Of a stretch of 64,000 nucleotides of DNA, positions 9,237-18,629 are shown in pieces; positions within the stretch are counted from its first letter, which is position 1; each line of letters starts with the position of its first letter. Location: positions 1,736,001 to 1,800,000 of the forward strand of contig NZ_CP045699.1 of the NCBI RefSeq assembly GCF_009601765.2, read 5' to 3'. The position numbers and the translations under genes are program-made. The stretch is from Vibrio algicola. Its GTDB lineage: Bacteria; Pseudomonadota; Gammaproteobacteria; Enterobacterales; Vibrionaceae. The notes under the pieces are model-generated. The model saw only the letters and a program-made list of their open reading frames with translations. It searched no databases and was not told the DNA's origin.

Positions 9237-9986
9237 TTAATCGTTAACAACCGTTTCACGCCATAAACAAGCGCCTTTTTTGGCTACCAAGTCTAAACGT
9301 TCTTCATGTTGTTGTTGCTCTTCTTCACTGGCTTTTAATACTCGCAAAACGCGATCGGCCGATACACGGCGAATGGTTTCACCCACCCCGCCGTCTTTAG
9401 ACTGACCCGCATTAAATTGCATGCTGGTTTGTCCGCCGGTCATCAGTAAATAAACGTCGGCTAGAATTTCGGCATCGAGTAACGCGCCGTGCAAAGTACG
9501 ATGCGAGTTATCGATACCGTAACGATCACATAAAATGTCGAGATTATTTCGTTTTCCAGGGAAGATTTTTTTCGCCATTGCCAAGGTATCGGTAACCTTG
9601 CACAATTCTGCGGTTTTCTCATTGCTGCCATTGAGTTTGAATTCATAATCCATAAATCCGGTATCAAAGGGCGCATTGTGAGCAACTAATTCAGCGCCAC
9701 GGATAAACTCAATAAATTCTTGATGGATCGCTTTATATTGTGGTTTATCGACCAAGAATTCATCGGTGATACCATGCACCCCAATGGCTTCAGGATCACT
9801 TTGACGATCCGGTTTAATGTAGCAATGGAAATGACGACCCGTCAGTTTACGATCAATAATTTCAACCGCACCAATTTCAATGATCCGATGGCCTATATAA
9901 ACCGGCCCACCTTCGCGGTTCATACCCGTGGTTTCGGTATCCAGAACAATGATGCGGTCATGAGATGAATTGGTACTGGTATTCAT
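9237..9986 (-). CDS. dnaQ: DNA polymerase III epsilon subunit (3'-5' proofreading exonuclease)
   Basis: The proofreading exonuclease of the replicative polymerase core. The 249-residue protein has the DEDDh set: Exo I in VLDTETTG with Asp16 and Glu18, Exo II in AHNAPFDTGFMDYE, and Exo III in HGALLDAEILADVYL with the His and Asp. A linker rich in Gly and Ser follows, and the C-terminal segment that binds the alpha subunit is present. It is divergent from rnhA with only 65 bp between starts, the same head-to-head arrangement as in E. coli, so their promoters must overlap. Confidence 0.96.
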   Translation of the reverse strand: MNTSTNSSHDRIIVLDTETTGMNREGGPVYIGHRIIEIGAVEIIDRKLTGRHFHCYIKPDRQSDPEAIGVHGITDEFLVDKPQYKAIHQEFIEFIRGAELVAHNAPFDTGFMDYEFKLNGSNEKTAELCKVTDTLAMAKKIFPGKRNNLDILCDRYGIDNSHRTLHGALLDAEILADVYLLMTGGQTSMQFNAGQSKDGGVGETIRRVSADRVLRVLKASEEEQQQHEERLDLVAKKGACLWRETVVND

Positions 9987-10051
9987 AATAAACTCTGTGT
10001 CAGACTATGAGGGTTTTAAGCCCCAGATAAAAATTAAGGTCACTATAGCAA

Positions 10052-10525
10052 ATGATAACGAAATACGTTGAGATTTTCACTGATGGTTCTTGTTTAGGCA
10101 ACCCCGGCCCTGGCGGTTATGGCATTGTGCTGCGCTATAAAGAACAAGAAAAATATTTATCTGAAGGTTTTCAACTGACCACCAATAACCGCATGGAAAT
10201 GATGGCGGCGGTGGTAGCGTTAAAATCACTCAAAGAGCCCTGCAAAGTAACGCTTACCACCGACAGTCAATATGTGCGTAAAGGCATTACTGAGTGGATC
10301 CACGGCTGGAAAAAAAGAAACTGGCAAACCGCGGCCAAAAAACCGGTTAAAAATGTCGATTTATGGAAAGCATTAGATGCTGAAACCGCCCGCCATGAGG
10401 TTGAGTGGAAATGGGTCAAAGGCCATGCAGGTCATCGAGAAAATGAAATCTGTGATGATATTGCGCGTGCCGCCGCCGAATCGCCAACTGCTGAAGATAC
10501 TGGCTTTGAGCGGAGTGATAAGTAG
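10052..10525 (+). CDS. rnhA: Ribonuclease HI
   Basis: Degrades the RNA strand of RNA-DNA hybrids (R-loops, Okazaki primers). The 157-residue protein has all four metal-binding acids: Asp11 in [17 protein letters not shown], Glu49 in NNRMEMMAA, Asp71 in TTDSQYV and Asp135 in NEICDDIAR, plus the basic protrusion around HGWKKRNW that grips the hybrid. Length is that of E. coli RNase HI. It is divergent from dnaQ. The ribosome site (AAGG, 12 bases away) is rather distant. Confidence 0.96.
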   Translation: MITKYVEIFTDGSCLGNPGPGGYGIVLRYKEQEKYLSEGFQLTTNNRMEMMAAVVALKSLKEPCKVTLTTDSQYVRKGITEWIHGWKKRNWQTAAKKPVKNVDLWKALDAETARHEVEWKWVKGHAGHRENEICDDIARAAAESPTAEDTGFERSDK

Positions 10526-10599
10526 TAAAGCTTAGTTCCGAGGACGCTTCACTCGAGCTCCGAAGAGCAAAAGACGATTAAGCTCCTCGGCTCTCGTGG
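10526..10599. repeat. GC-rich intergenic block with inverted motifs
   Basis: The short gap between convergent rnhA and tcdA holds CCGAGG and CCTCGG inverted arms and an inner GAGCTCCGAAGAGC hairpin. The string CGAGGACGCTTCACTCG is almost repeated after argA (CGAGGACGCTACGCTCG at about 14243). Likely a small dispersed intergenic motif; it may also act as a terminator, but T-tracts are poor. Confidence 0.4.
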
Positions 10600-11412
10600 C
10601 TAGTTTTTAGCTTTAGCTTTTAACAAGATTTTTTCTACAATCCTTGCCACTGCGACAAAACCAAAGCTGGCGGTTACTACGGTTGCTGCGCCAAAGCCAC
10701 TGGCACAATCCATACGTTTAGGCCCTTCGGCGGTGGATTTCACCCCGCACACACTGCCATCAGGTTGTGGGTATTTTAATTGTTCGGTTGAAAACACACA
10801 ATCAATGCCAAATTTACGCTGCGGATTTTTGCTAAAATTATGCAAACGACGCAAGGTGTCTTTCAATTTTTTGGCTAATGGGTCTTGCACCGTTTTGGAT
10901 AAATCCGCCACTTTGATTTGAGTCGGATCAACTTGTCCACCCGCACCACCAATCGTGATCACTTTAATTTTATTACTGCGGCAATAAGCGAGTAAGGCCG
11001 CTTTTGGTTTTAAGCTATCAATCGCATCTAATACGTAATCAAATTCTTTAGAGATATACTCAGCAGTGTTATCTGGGGTGATAAAATCATCGATTAACGT
11101 CACTTCACATTCAGGATTAATTAGCCTGACACGTTCAGCCATCACTTCAATTTTGCTTTGCCCAACCGTGCCAGTCATTGCATGGATTTGACGGTTAATA
11201 TTGGTGACACACACATCATCCATATCGATAAGGGTGAGATGCCCAATCCCCGTTCTAGCTAAGGCTTCCACCGCCCACGAACCCACGCCACCAATCCCGA
11301 TCACACACACATGCGCCGCGCGTAAAATATCCACTTCACTATGACCATACAAACGGCGAGTACCACCAAAACGTTGGTTATAACTGTCTGATGCGGGTTG
11401 TTGTGTGTTCAT
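10600..11412 (-). CDS. tcdA: tRNA threonylcarbamoyladenosine dehydratase
   Basis: ATP-dependent cyclisation of t6A37 to ct6A in ANN-decoding tRNAs. The 270-residue protein is a stand-alone E1-like ThiF/MoeB-fold enzyme: Rossmann loop GIGGVGSWAVEAL near residue 39, LIDMDDVCVTNINRQ near 77 with the Asp and Arg that bind ATP, and the ITIGGAGGQVDPT segment. A cysteine-bearing stretch near SVCGVKSTAEG suits the CsdE/CsdL interplay known in E. coli. A hydrophobic C-terminal helix before the basic tail may bind membrane. It follows mltA on the same strand after 119 bp, an order also found in E. coli. Confidence 0.93.
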   Translation of the reverse strand: MNTQQPASDSYNQRFGGTRRLYGHSEVDILRAAHVCVIGIGGVGSWAVEALARTGIGHLTLIDMDDVCVTNINRQIHAMTGTVGQSKIEVMAERVRLINPECEVTLIDDFITPDNTAEYISKEFDYVLDAIDSLKPKAALLAYCRSNKIKVITIGGAGGQVDPTQIKVADLSKTVQDPLAKKLKDTLRRLHNFSKNPQRKFGIDCVFSTEQLKYPQPDGSVCGVKSTAEGPKRMDCASGFGAATVVTASFGFVAVARIVEKILLKAKAKN

Positions 11413-11531
11413 AGGTAAGCCTTTGTGAGTCTAACGGAGCGCAAGCACCAATAAAAAAAGAGCGCGCATTATACCTCAAAATCCGAGGCGAAATGCACAC
11501 TCTTATACAAAACATCAACTGGGTAGAATAA

Positions 11532-12623
11532 TTAATTCTTTGGCAGTGCTAATGGCGGCGCTGTTAAATCTAATTTCCACACTCGACCAAAATGACGGTA
11601 ATGACCCGCCGCAATACCAGCGCGAGCGCCCATGCCATGATACAAATCTAAATGGCCACCTTTGACAGCCCCGCCGGTATCTAACACGATCATCAATTTC
11701 ATGATATGCACCCCAGTCCATTTGCCGTTAGCGTCCAATAATGGCACTTCGGCAAGGATTGGGGTTCCCATAGGAAAAATACTGCGATCGCCGGCAACCG
11801 ATGCCATTGGCAATAACGGTATACCGGCTGAACCGGCCACTCTTGCACCCGGCTGGCGATCAAAGAAGACATACGATGGATTTTGCTCCAGCAACTCTTT
11901 TACCGTGTCAGGATCGTTTTTAGCTACCCAATCTTTAATTGCTTTCATCGACATTTTTTCTTTAGGAATAATATCGCGCTCGATCAATATTCGTCCAATA
12001 CTGACATAAGGATGGTTATTTTTTCCGGCGTAAGCAAAGTAATCTAAGGTGTCATCATCGGCGTAATGGACAAAGCCGCTACCCTGCACTTCCATTAAAA
12101 ATGGGTCGATCATGTTAGAGGCGTAGCCTAATTCCAATCCTTTCCCCTCTAAAGCGCCGTCATAAACTTGCGCCCTAGTTGGACACACGGCACCACATTC
12201 AGGTTTGCCATAAACGGGGTATTTAAATAAATGATCTGGGGTATGACGCATTTCAATCACAGGCGAGAAATAACCGGTAAATAAGATATTGCCTTTTTTA
12301 TCAGCGCCGCCTAGTTGATCAAAATTCACCCCATATTTGGCTAACTCGTTAGGATCGCCACTTTCTTGTGCCCACACATTTAATTGCGCGTATAAATTAT
12401 GATATTTCGCTTTTAAAGAGGGGGATTTTTTCTCGACTTCCGCAGCTTGAGCGGCAAAGGTAGTGTAATCGCGCGCGGCGGTTGAATCGACTTTATCTTC
12501 AGCGGTTAACGTGGCCGACAAAGACCCATCTAAATATTGCTGTCCTCGCTCGGTTGGACTGGCACACCCCACCATTAAAATTGCGCCGCCACAGGCCAAG
12601 GTCAGTTGAGAATAACGCTTCAC
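11532..12623 (-). CDS. mltA: Membrane-bound lytic murein transglycosylase A
   Basis: Lipoprotein that cleaves peptidoglycan glycan strands to anhydromuropeptides at the outer membrane. MltA-type blocks are clear: GNILFTGYFSPVIEMRHT, DPFLMEVQGSGFV, SYAGKNNHPY-like FAYAGKNNHPYVSIGR, PSYVFFDRQ, and the catalytic-Asp region VLDTGGAVKGGHLDLYHG near the C-terminus. Start choice is uncertain: the open frame runs to an ATG at 12728, but that puts 53 residues before the lipobox Cys (MVGC). A GTG at 12623 gives Val-Lys-Arg-Tyr plus a hydrophobic run, an ideal 19-residue lipoprotein signal, so I prefer it, although no good ribosome site is visible for either. Confidence 0.88.
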   Translation of the reverse strand: MKRYSQLTLACGGAILMVGCASPTERGQQYLDGSLSATLTAEDKVDSTAARDYTTFAAQAAEVEKKSPSLKAKYHNLYAQLNVWAQESGDPNELAKYGVNFDQLGGADKKGNILFTGYFSPVIEMRHTPDHLFKYPVYGKPECGAVCPTRAQVYDGALEGKGLELGYASNMIDPFLMEVQGSGFVHYADDDTLDYFAYAGKNNHPYVSIGRILIERDIIPKEKMSMKAIKDWVAKNDPDTVKELLEQNPSYVFFDRQPGARVAGSAGIPLLPMASVAGDRSIFPMGTPILAEVPLLDANGKWTGVHIMKLMIVLDTGGAVKGGHLDLYHGMGARAGIAAGHYRHFGRVWKLDLTAPPLALPKN

Positions 12624-12841
12624 TGTCGACCAAGCAGGCAAACTAGACAATGAAGAAAATATTGAGAATAGAGACACGAGATAATCACCATAAAAGGGGT
12701 TAAGAGAGAGTTTCGAGCAGCATGACAAAAATACCCAAAAGGCACAAGCAAGATGAACAGTTAAGACACATCTCTCAACATTTTATTTGGTTTATGGCAC
12801 AGTGTATTACGATCAATATTATAAAATAACCATTGCACCAC

Positions 12842-12859
12842 AATGAATAATTAGTCATT
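12842..12859. promoter_or_regulatory. ArgR operator (ARG box) before argA
   Basis: AATGAATAATTAGTCATT differs at one position from the palindromic ARG box ideal AATGAATAATTATTCATT. It lies 36 bp before the argA ATG, so arginine-bound ArgR would repress the first arginine gene. A second adjacent box, usual for hexameric ArgR, is not clear. Confidence 0.82.
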
Positions 12860-12894
12860 ATTTTAATATAAGTAATCATGGAAGGTTGTATAGA

Positions 12895-14226
12895 ATGCGC
12901 AGTACTGCATTAGTGAAAGGATTTCGTCAATCCGCCCCTTACGTTAACGCTCATCGTGGTAAAACCATGGTAATCATGCTCGGTGGAGAAGCCTTTACCG
13001 ATAGCAATTTTGACAACATCATCAACGACATCGCTTTGCTGCACAGCTTAGGAGTCCGAATTGTGTTGGTGTATGGCGCTCGTCCTCAGATTAATGCCAA
13101 TTTAGCCAAACATCAATGTGAATCGTCTTATCATAAAGGCGTTCGTATCACCAATGAAAATGCGCTCGGCATGGCGATGCAAGCGGCGGGACAATTACAA
13201 CTTGCCATCACTGCCCGCTTATCGATGAGTTTGCGTAATACGCCAATGCAAGGCACTCAACTGAATGTCGCCAGTGGTAATTTTATCATTGCCCAGCCGC
13301 TGGGAGTGGATGATGGTATCGATTATTGTCATAGCGGCAAAGTTCGCCGTATTGATCACGCCGCCATTAATCGCATGTTAGATATGGGCTCGATCGTGCT
13401 ACTCGGCCCTATCGCCAGTTCGGTCACCGGAGAAAGCTTTAACTTAATGTACGAAGATGTGGCTACTCAAGTTGCCATTCGTCTTAAAGCTTATAAACTG
13501 ATCGGATTTTGCTCAGAGCAAGGCATTCTTGATAACGAAAACCACGTGATCCCCGAATTATTCCCAACGTGCGCCGAAAAAATCGTTCAAGACATTGAAG
13601 CGCAACATGACACCGAAAATGGCCACTCCAGCGGTACATTTCGTTTTTTACGTGGCGCGATCAGTGCCTGTCGTGCCGGCGTGCCTCGCTGTCACTTAGT
13701 CAGTTACAAAGCTGATGGTGCGCTGCTGCAAGAGTTGTTCTCCTTTGATGGGATTGGTACTCAAATCGTCATGGCCAGCGCTGAACAAACTCGTAATGCT
13801 GACATTCACGATATTGGCGGGATCTTAGATCTGATCCACCCTTTAGAAGAACAAGGCATTTTAGTGCGTCGTTCGCGTGAACAACTTGAACAAGAAATTT
13901 ATCAATTTACCATTATCGAAAAAGACAGCCTGATCATAGGCTGTGCCGCCCTCTATCCTTATATCGACGATAAAATGGCAGAAATGGCGTGCGTGGCCAT
14001 TCATCCTGATTACCGAGATGGCGATCGCGGCGCACTATTGCTCAATCACATGCGTCAACAAGCCAAGCAAAAAGGGATCACGAAACTGTTTGTCCTCACC
14101 ACTCACAGTTTGCACTGGTTTAGAGAACAAGGCTTTGAGGAAGTTGGGGTGGAATCGCTACCAATGGCAAAACAAGGTTTGTATAACTATCAACGTAAAT
14201 CAAAAATTTTGGTATTGAAGGTTTGA
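12895..14226 (+). CDS. argA: N-acetylglutamate synthase
   Basis: Acetylates glutamate from acetyl-CoA, the committed step of arginine synthesis. The 443-residue protein has an N-terminal amino-acid-kinase-fold domain (residues about 15-290: [41 protein letters not shown]) that binds arginine for feedback inhibition, and a C-terminal GNAT acetyltransferase domain (about 295-443: [20 protein letters not shown]). Homology with E. coli ArgA runs end to end. I chose ATG 12895 with GGAAGG nine bases upstream rather than an in-frame TTG three codons earlier. It is divergent from mltA and has an ARG box upstream. Confidence 0.96.
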   Translation: MRSTALVKGFRQSAPYVNAHRGKTMVIMLGGEAFTDSNFDNIINDIALLHSLGVRIVLVYGARPQINANLAKHQCESSYHKGVRITNENALGMAMQAAGQLQLAITARLSMSLRNTPMQGTQLNVASGNFIIAQPLGVDDGIDYCHSGKVRRIDHAAINRMLDMGSIVLLGPIASSVTGESFNLMYEDVATQVAIRLKAYKLIGFCSEQGILDNENHVIPELFPTCAEKIVQDIEAQHDTENGHSSGTFRFLRGAISACRAGVPRCHLVSYKADGALLQELFSFDGIGTQIVMASAEQTRNADIHDIGGILDLIHPLEEQGILVRRSREQLEQEIYQFTIIEKDSLIIGCAALYPYIDDKMAEMACVAIHPDYRDGDRGALLLNHMRQQAKQKGITKLFVLTTHSLHWFREQGFEEVGVESLPMAKQGLYNYQRKSKILVLKV

Positions 14227-14276
14227 ACTGAAGCGCGGGATGCGAGGACGCTACGCTCGGGTTGCGGGTAAATTTC

Positions 14277-14392
14277 ATAAATTTAATGACCGATCAAGAT
14301 TGAGTACAGAGAAAAGTGTAAAAGGCCATGGATGGCCTTTTCTCAAGCGTCCAAGGATGGGACAGCGTCTTTTCGGCGTATTCAATTGATCC
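14277..14392 (+). repeat. Dispersed palindromic element, copy 3
   Basis: Starts ATAAATTTAATGACCGATCAA like the left end of copies 2 and 4 and ends TTCAATTGATCCG. The core has AAAGGCC-ATGGAT-GGCCTTT with a perfect stem (GGCC at 14324-14327 and 14334-14337) and the CGTCCAAGGATGGGACAGCG block, almost identical to copy 1 read on the other strand. Outer ATACCAATT ends are worn away. Confidence 0.8.
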
Positions 14393-14408
14393 GATAATCA
14401 CCTCAAAA

Positions 14409-14477
14409 AAAACGCTTCGCACCAGATCAAAGTTACCTCAGTAAAGGCTTTGATCTCGCAGCGAAGCGTTTTCGGTT
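14409..14477. terminator. Two-tier terminator hairpin after argA
   Basis: Outer arms AAAACGCTTCGC (14409-14420) and GCGAAGCGTTTT (14461-14472) enclose a second perfect inverted repeat, GATCAAAG (14425-14432) and CTTTGATC (14448-14455). Flanked by A and T runs, so usable from both sides by argA and the TabA-like gene. Confidence 0.8.
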
Positions 14478-14526
14478 TTTGCTTTTAACTTTTCGGCTCT
14501 CGATACCAGACTCTCGGTTCTCTAGC

Positions 14527-14988
14527 CTAAATCATACTCTTATGCACTTTTACCACGATTTTTTTGATCGCCATTGGCTCGCGCGTCGCGCATTGTGGTC
14601 GATGTGATTCACCCGGATAGAAAATAATAAAGTCATTCGCACGCAAGGAAATATAACTCTCATTACCGACTTCATTAAACAGCAGCACATCATTGGTGTA
14701 CTCCGGCTTATCTAACAATGGCTGAGGCGTTTCAATTGAATAACCAAACGTTTCTTCTCCTTCAAGTAGAAGTTGGATATCAAGATAATCACGGTGAATT
14801 TCTGTTTTTCGCAACTCTTTTGGCTCGGTTTCTGGTGTCATCAGTACACAAAAAACGTTGTCGCCATCAATATTATAACGACCGGTTTCTTCATGATTTG
14901 CCGCAATTGTCAGTGCTTGCTCAAGATAATTTAAAAAATGAGCCGGTAGAAAACTCCACTCCAAACGTTTTACATTTCCAAAATACAT
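14527..14988 (-). CDS. YhcH/YjgK/YiaL (TabA/DUF386) family protein
   Basis: The 153-residue protein has the single cupin-like beta-barrel pattern of the DUF386 family: ETGRYNIDGDNVFCVLM near residue 35, the metal-ligand stretch RKTEIHRDYLDIQLLLEGEE near 61 with Glu and two His/Asp candidates, and FIIFYPGESHRPQC near 120 with another His. Family members include TabA (biofilm/toxin-linked) and sugar-associated YhcH and YiaL; the true substrate is not known. It starts 15 bp after the recD stop on the same strand, so it is probably the last gene of the recCBD transcript, an odd partner for a recombination enzyme. Confidence 0.82.
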   Translation of the reverse strand: MYFGNVKRLEWSFLPAHFLNYLEQALTIAANHEETGRYNIDGDNVFCVLMTPETEPKELRKTEIHRDYLDIQLLLEGEETFGYSIETPQPLLDKPEYTNDVLLFNEVGNESYISLRANDFIIFYPGESHRPQCATREPMAIKKIVVKVHKSMI

Positions 14989-15003
14989 AGGCTATTGTCC
15001 ATT

Positions 15004-17304
15004 CTAATTTTTTATTAATTTTTCACTCAAACCACTGGTACGCTTGGTTTTAATGGTAACACCTTGCGCCAAAACCTGTGGATTGGCGAATAAATCTAAG
15101 CGAGATTTAGCTCGTGTAACGCCAGTATAAATTAATTCGCGCGTTAGAATAGGGTTTAATTTCACAGGTAGAAGCAAAACAGTATGCTCAAATTCACTGC
15201 CTTGCGATTTATGGATCGTCATCGCAAAAGCCAATTGATGGGATGGGATCCGACTAGGCAGGATGCCTTTTATTCGACCATCTGGCATTTCAAAATACAC
15301 TCGCAGTCTTGCCACCTCTTCCGATTCATCCAGTAAACACATCCCAATATCCCCATTATGCAAACCTAACGAGGCATCATTTTGGCTGATCATAATCGGT
15401 TTACCGACATACCATTGTGCATTATCTATCGGCTGAATAAGGCGCTTTTGAGTCAGCGCTTTTTCAATTGCATCGTTCATGCCTTGTACCCCAAACTCCC
15501 CGTCACGCACTGCGCACAATAAACGAGTCGAGGCAAAAGCATTGAGAACATCACGAGCCTTTTGCTCCATCTCAGTTTTGCTTTTCTCACTGACGCCACC
15601 GGATAAACCATTACAATACGCTTGGAAACCTTGCACCAATAAAGCCAACAATTGAGGGCGAATTTGCTTTTGGGTTAATGGGGCATCTGCAATACTAGTG
15701 CTGGCTTGGCCATCCGCAGCAGACACTGCCGTATCGGGGTAAAACGGATGCAACGTAATATCATTAAAACCTTGTTGCCAAGTGCGTTGCATTTGTTGTG
15801 CATCGCCAGCGTTCATCGCTTTGGCTAATTGACCAATGCCAGAGCGGGCATGGAAACGATAACTCTTTTGCAGCATGCATAAACTGTCGGCAATCGAACT
15901 GCCTTGAGTGGCACATGGCAGAGTGTCGAACTGGGTTAATGTCGCCAGTGTGTGCAAATAATTAGCTTGGTATCCCACCTCAGAAAATCGGCAAATATCC
16001 CCTAAAATGGCCCCCGCTTCTACCGACGACAGTTGATCTTTATCACCCAATAAGATTAATCTCGCCTGTTTTGGTAGTGCTTCGAGTAATCGGAACATCA
16101 TAGGCAAATCGACCATTGAGGCTTCATCGACCACTAAAATATCCACATGCAATGGATTAGTACGGTTATATTTATACGCTACGGTGTTGGGTCTTGCGCC
16201 TAACAAGCGATGAATGGTACTAGATTGGGCTGGCAATAACGCTTTCACTTGAGGCGCAATCGGCAGTTGATCGATAGCATTGCCAATGGATTCGGTTAAA
16301 CGCGCGGCCGCTTTTCCGGTTGGCGCCACCAGCTTAATGGTAGGAACCTTCACTTGAGTTGGATCGGACTCGCCCAGCGATTGCTCAATCAAGGCGGCCA
16401 ATAATTTCGCTACCGTGGTGGTTTTTCCGGTACCTGGGCCACCTGAGATCACCGCAAAACGACGGGTTAATGCTACCGCCGCCGCCACTTTTTGCCAATT
16501 TAGACACACCGATTGCGGCACTAAGAAGTCTAAAACCTGTAGGTCATCCACCGTTTTAGCTTGAGTTAGCGCGGTATCAATTGCCGCCCAATCAAGAGTC
16601 GTTTCAGATGCCATTCTATCAAGTTGTACATCCAACATTTCACACACCCATTGCTGGCGCTGAATTTGACTGGATAACGTATCGCAAAGCTTATCCCATA
16701 AATAACCATAATCGCGCGAAAACAAGCGATTTAAGGTTTGAGTGAGTTGCTTAATTTGTAATGAGCTTAAGGCCAACGGTTCGGCGCGTTGACGCAATTG
16801 CTCTGCCACTTGACTTTCGTATTGCCAATACCGATTTAAGTAAATACGGCGATTTTCCAACACCAAAGGTTGCGGCGCACTGCTGCCAAGGTCGGCTAAT
16901 TTTGGATCGAGTGTCACTAATAATGAATCGCGACAAACTTGCTGCCAGTCACACGATTTAAGCGATTCGAGCCACTCACCATAATCTTGCTGTAACTTTG
17001 GTTGGCGCTTAAATAAGAAACGCAGCGATAGGCTTTCAAACAAATCCCATTCATCCAGATTAAGGCAAATATGGCCACGACCAAACTCATAACTCACCAT
17101 ACAGGCCAGTAATGCCATCGATTCTGCATGGGTGGTGCGGCTCCCTGTCACCACTAAATTGGGCACTTGTGGTTGAGATAAAAGCTGTTGTTGATACACC
17201 CAGCCACCTAATTGCACATCAATGGCTCGTAATAGACCATCGGTTTGCAACCGATGCATAAAGCTGAGTGCGCGGTTAGCATTTTCTTGAATTTGAGTCT
17301 CCAT
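15004..17304 (-). CDS. recD: Exodeoxyribonuclease V alpha subunit RecD
   Basis: The 5'-3' helicase motor of RecBCD. The 766-residue protein has superfamily 1B motifs in order: Walker A in VISGGPGTGKTTTVAKLL near residue 288, KLVAPTGKAAARL, VDILVVDEASMVDLPM (Walker B), LILLGDKDQLSSVEAGA, and late motifs around AMTIHKSQGSEFEHTVLLLP and ELIYTGVTRAK. It is longer than the E. coli protein (about 608), mainly through an insertion between the middle and late motifs (about residues 430-560). Its ATG overlaps the recB stop (TAATG) with AGGAGAG upstream, so translation is coupled to the end of recB. The recB frameshift may therefore reduce coupled RecD translation. Confidence 0.93.
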   Translation of the reverse strand: METQIQENANRALSFMHRLQTDGLLRAIDVQLGGWVYQQQLLSQPQVPNLVVTGSRTTHAESMALLACMVSYEFGRGHICLNLDEWDLFESLSLRFLFKRQPKLQQDYGEWLESLKSCDWQQVCRDSLLVTLDPKLADLGSSAPQPLVLENRRIYLNRYWQYESQVAEQLRQRAEPLALSSLQIKQLTQTLNRLFSRDYGYLWDKLCDTLSSQIQRQQWVCEMLDVQLDRMASETTLDWAAIDTALTQAKTVDDLQVLDFLVPQSVCLNWQKVAAAVALTRRFAVISGGPGTGKTTTVAKLLAALIEQSLGESDPTQVKVPTIKLVAPTGKAAARLTESIGNAIDQLPIAPQVKALLPAQSSTIHRLLGARPNTVAYKYNRTNPLHVDILVVDEASMVDLPMMFRLLEALPKQARLILLGDKDQLSSVEAGAILGDICRFSEVGYQANYLHTLATLTQFDTLPCATQGSSIADSLCMLQKSYRFHARSGIGQLAKAMNAGDAQQMQRTWQQGFNDITLHPFYPDTAVSAADGQASTSIADAPLTQKQIRPQLLALLVQGFQAYCNGLSGGVSEKSKTEMEQKARDVLNAFASTRLLCAVRDGEFGVQGMNDAIEKALTQKRLIQPIDNAQWYVGKPIMISQNDASLGLHNGDIGMCLLDESEEVARLRVYFEMPDGRIKGILPSRIPSHQLAFAMTIHKSQGSEFEHTVLLLPVKLNPILTRELIYTGVTRAKSRLDLFANPQVLAQGVTIKTKRTSGLSEKLIKN

Positions 17305-18629
17305 TAGAAAAGCTCTCCTTGTTGTTGGCCTTCATCTTTATCAATGCTGTTTTTATCGGTGCTAGGTTTATTTATGTCAGATGAAACATCGGCGATCAGT
17401 GCATCTAATTCGGTCAAAAAAGCCAAACTTGGACGAGTATTAAACACGCCATGAGGTTGAGCCTTAACCTCTAATGGATCCGGTTTTGAGAACCCGCGTA
17501 AGAAAACATAATACACTCCGCCAAAATGCTGCTGATAATCATAATTGGCTAAACGACTGCGCAAGTAACGATGCAGTGCCAGCGAATAGATTTGATATTG
17601 CAGATCATAACGATGATCGAGCATGGCATTTTCCAATTGGTGTTGTTGATAATCATGATAACGATCGCCCAAATGATTGGATTTCCAGTCAAGCACGTAA
17701 TACTTTCCTTGATGCTCAAACACCAAATCAATAAAGCCTTTCAACATACCTTGCACCGGAAAGAAACCTAAATCTTGCGCTTGGGCAGAAAGCGGATCAT
17801 GTTGATGAAGGATGTTATTCAGCGGCATGGCCGATAACGCTTCAATAGGCAATAAAAACTCCATTTCAACCAAACGTTGCGCTGGCAATAAGCCCGATAA
17901 ACACAAATCTTGCCCGTCTAATGGCGTGTTGAGCACGTTATCAACCATGGTTTGCAACGTTGGCAACCATTCAAGCGGGTAATCTTCTTGCTTTAATAAC
18001 GCTTCAATTTGCGCGGTATTGTCAGCGCTGGTCGCCGCTTGGGTAAATTCAATATTTTCAAACACACTATGCAAGAAAGTGCCAGGACGAGCGCCACGCG
18101 GAAAGGCAAACATCGACCAAGGATCGGCTTCAATCTGCGCCTGTGCATCATTAGGATCATCGAGATCCCAATCCCCATTGGCATCGGATTGAACCCATTG
18201 ACTATCGAGCACCGCATCGCTATCAATTGGTTTGTCTAAATCCACCGCAACATCAAATTCCGCTGATTGATGAGCATCGCTAGTATGAGCATGAGATTGC
18301 TTAATCAAGCTTGAATAACTGGTCATGTGCCAGCAGCGGTCAATACGCGCTTTCAATTGTAGCGCTTGATAATCCGTAATTTTACTTGGTTGGGGAATAT
18401 ATGGACTGGCTGGGGTATCTGGCAGTGCATCACAAATCGTCACCGCTGGCACTTTGCCTGCCAATTCAGCACAAGCGTCACTCAAACCACTTGGGTCTAA
18501 TGTCTCATGATGTTGCAATAAATAGCCGAGCGCACTTTTTTCGCTGCTCGATACTTTGCCATTGCCTTTTTTAATCGAGGTCACGCCAATAAACAAGCCA
18601 TACACAGCGCGAGTTAAGCCAACATACAA
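17304..18629 (-). pseudogene. recB: RecB C-terminal part: end of helicase motif VI and nuclease domain (frameshifted gene)
   Basis: This frame carries the rest of RecB after the break. It opens (TTG at 18629 is the first possible start) in the middle of helicase motif VI, LYVGLTRAVYG, directly continuing the conserved RecB sequence that ends in the other frame. The C-terminal RecB nuclease domain is complete, with GMLKGFIDLVF and the catalytic Asp-x-Lys in VLDWKSNHLG, then LQYQIYSLALHRYLR. No ribosome site or signal for independent translation is visible at the break. The stop overlaps the recD start. With the upstream part the total length (about 1,250 residues) equals intact RecB, so only the small frameshift divides the gene. 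Confidence 0.88.

Noticed and set aside
11455..11510. Imperfect nested inverted repeats between mltA and tcdA as a terminator
   Set aside because: Arms have several mismatches and no clear T-tract, so I could not support it.
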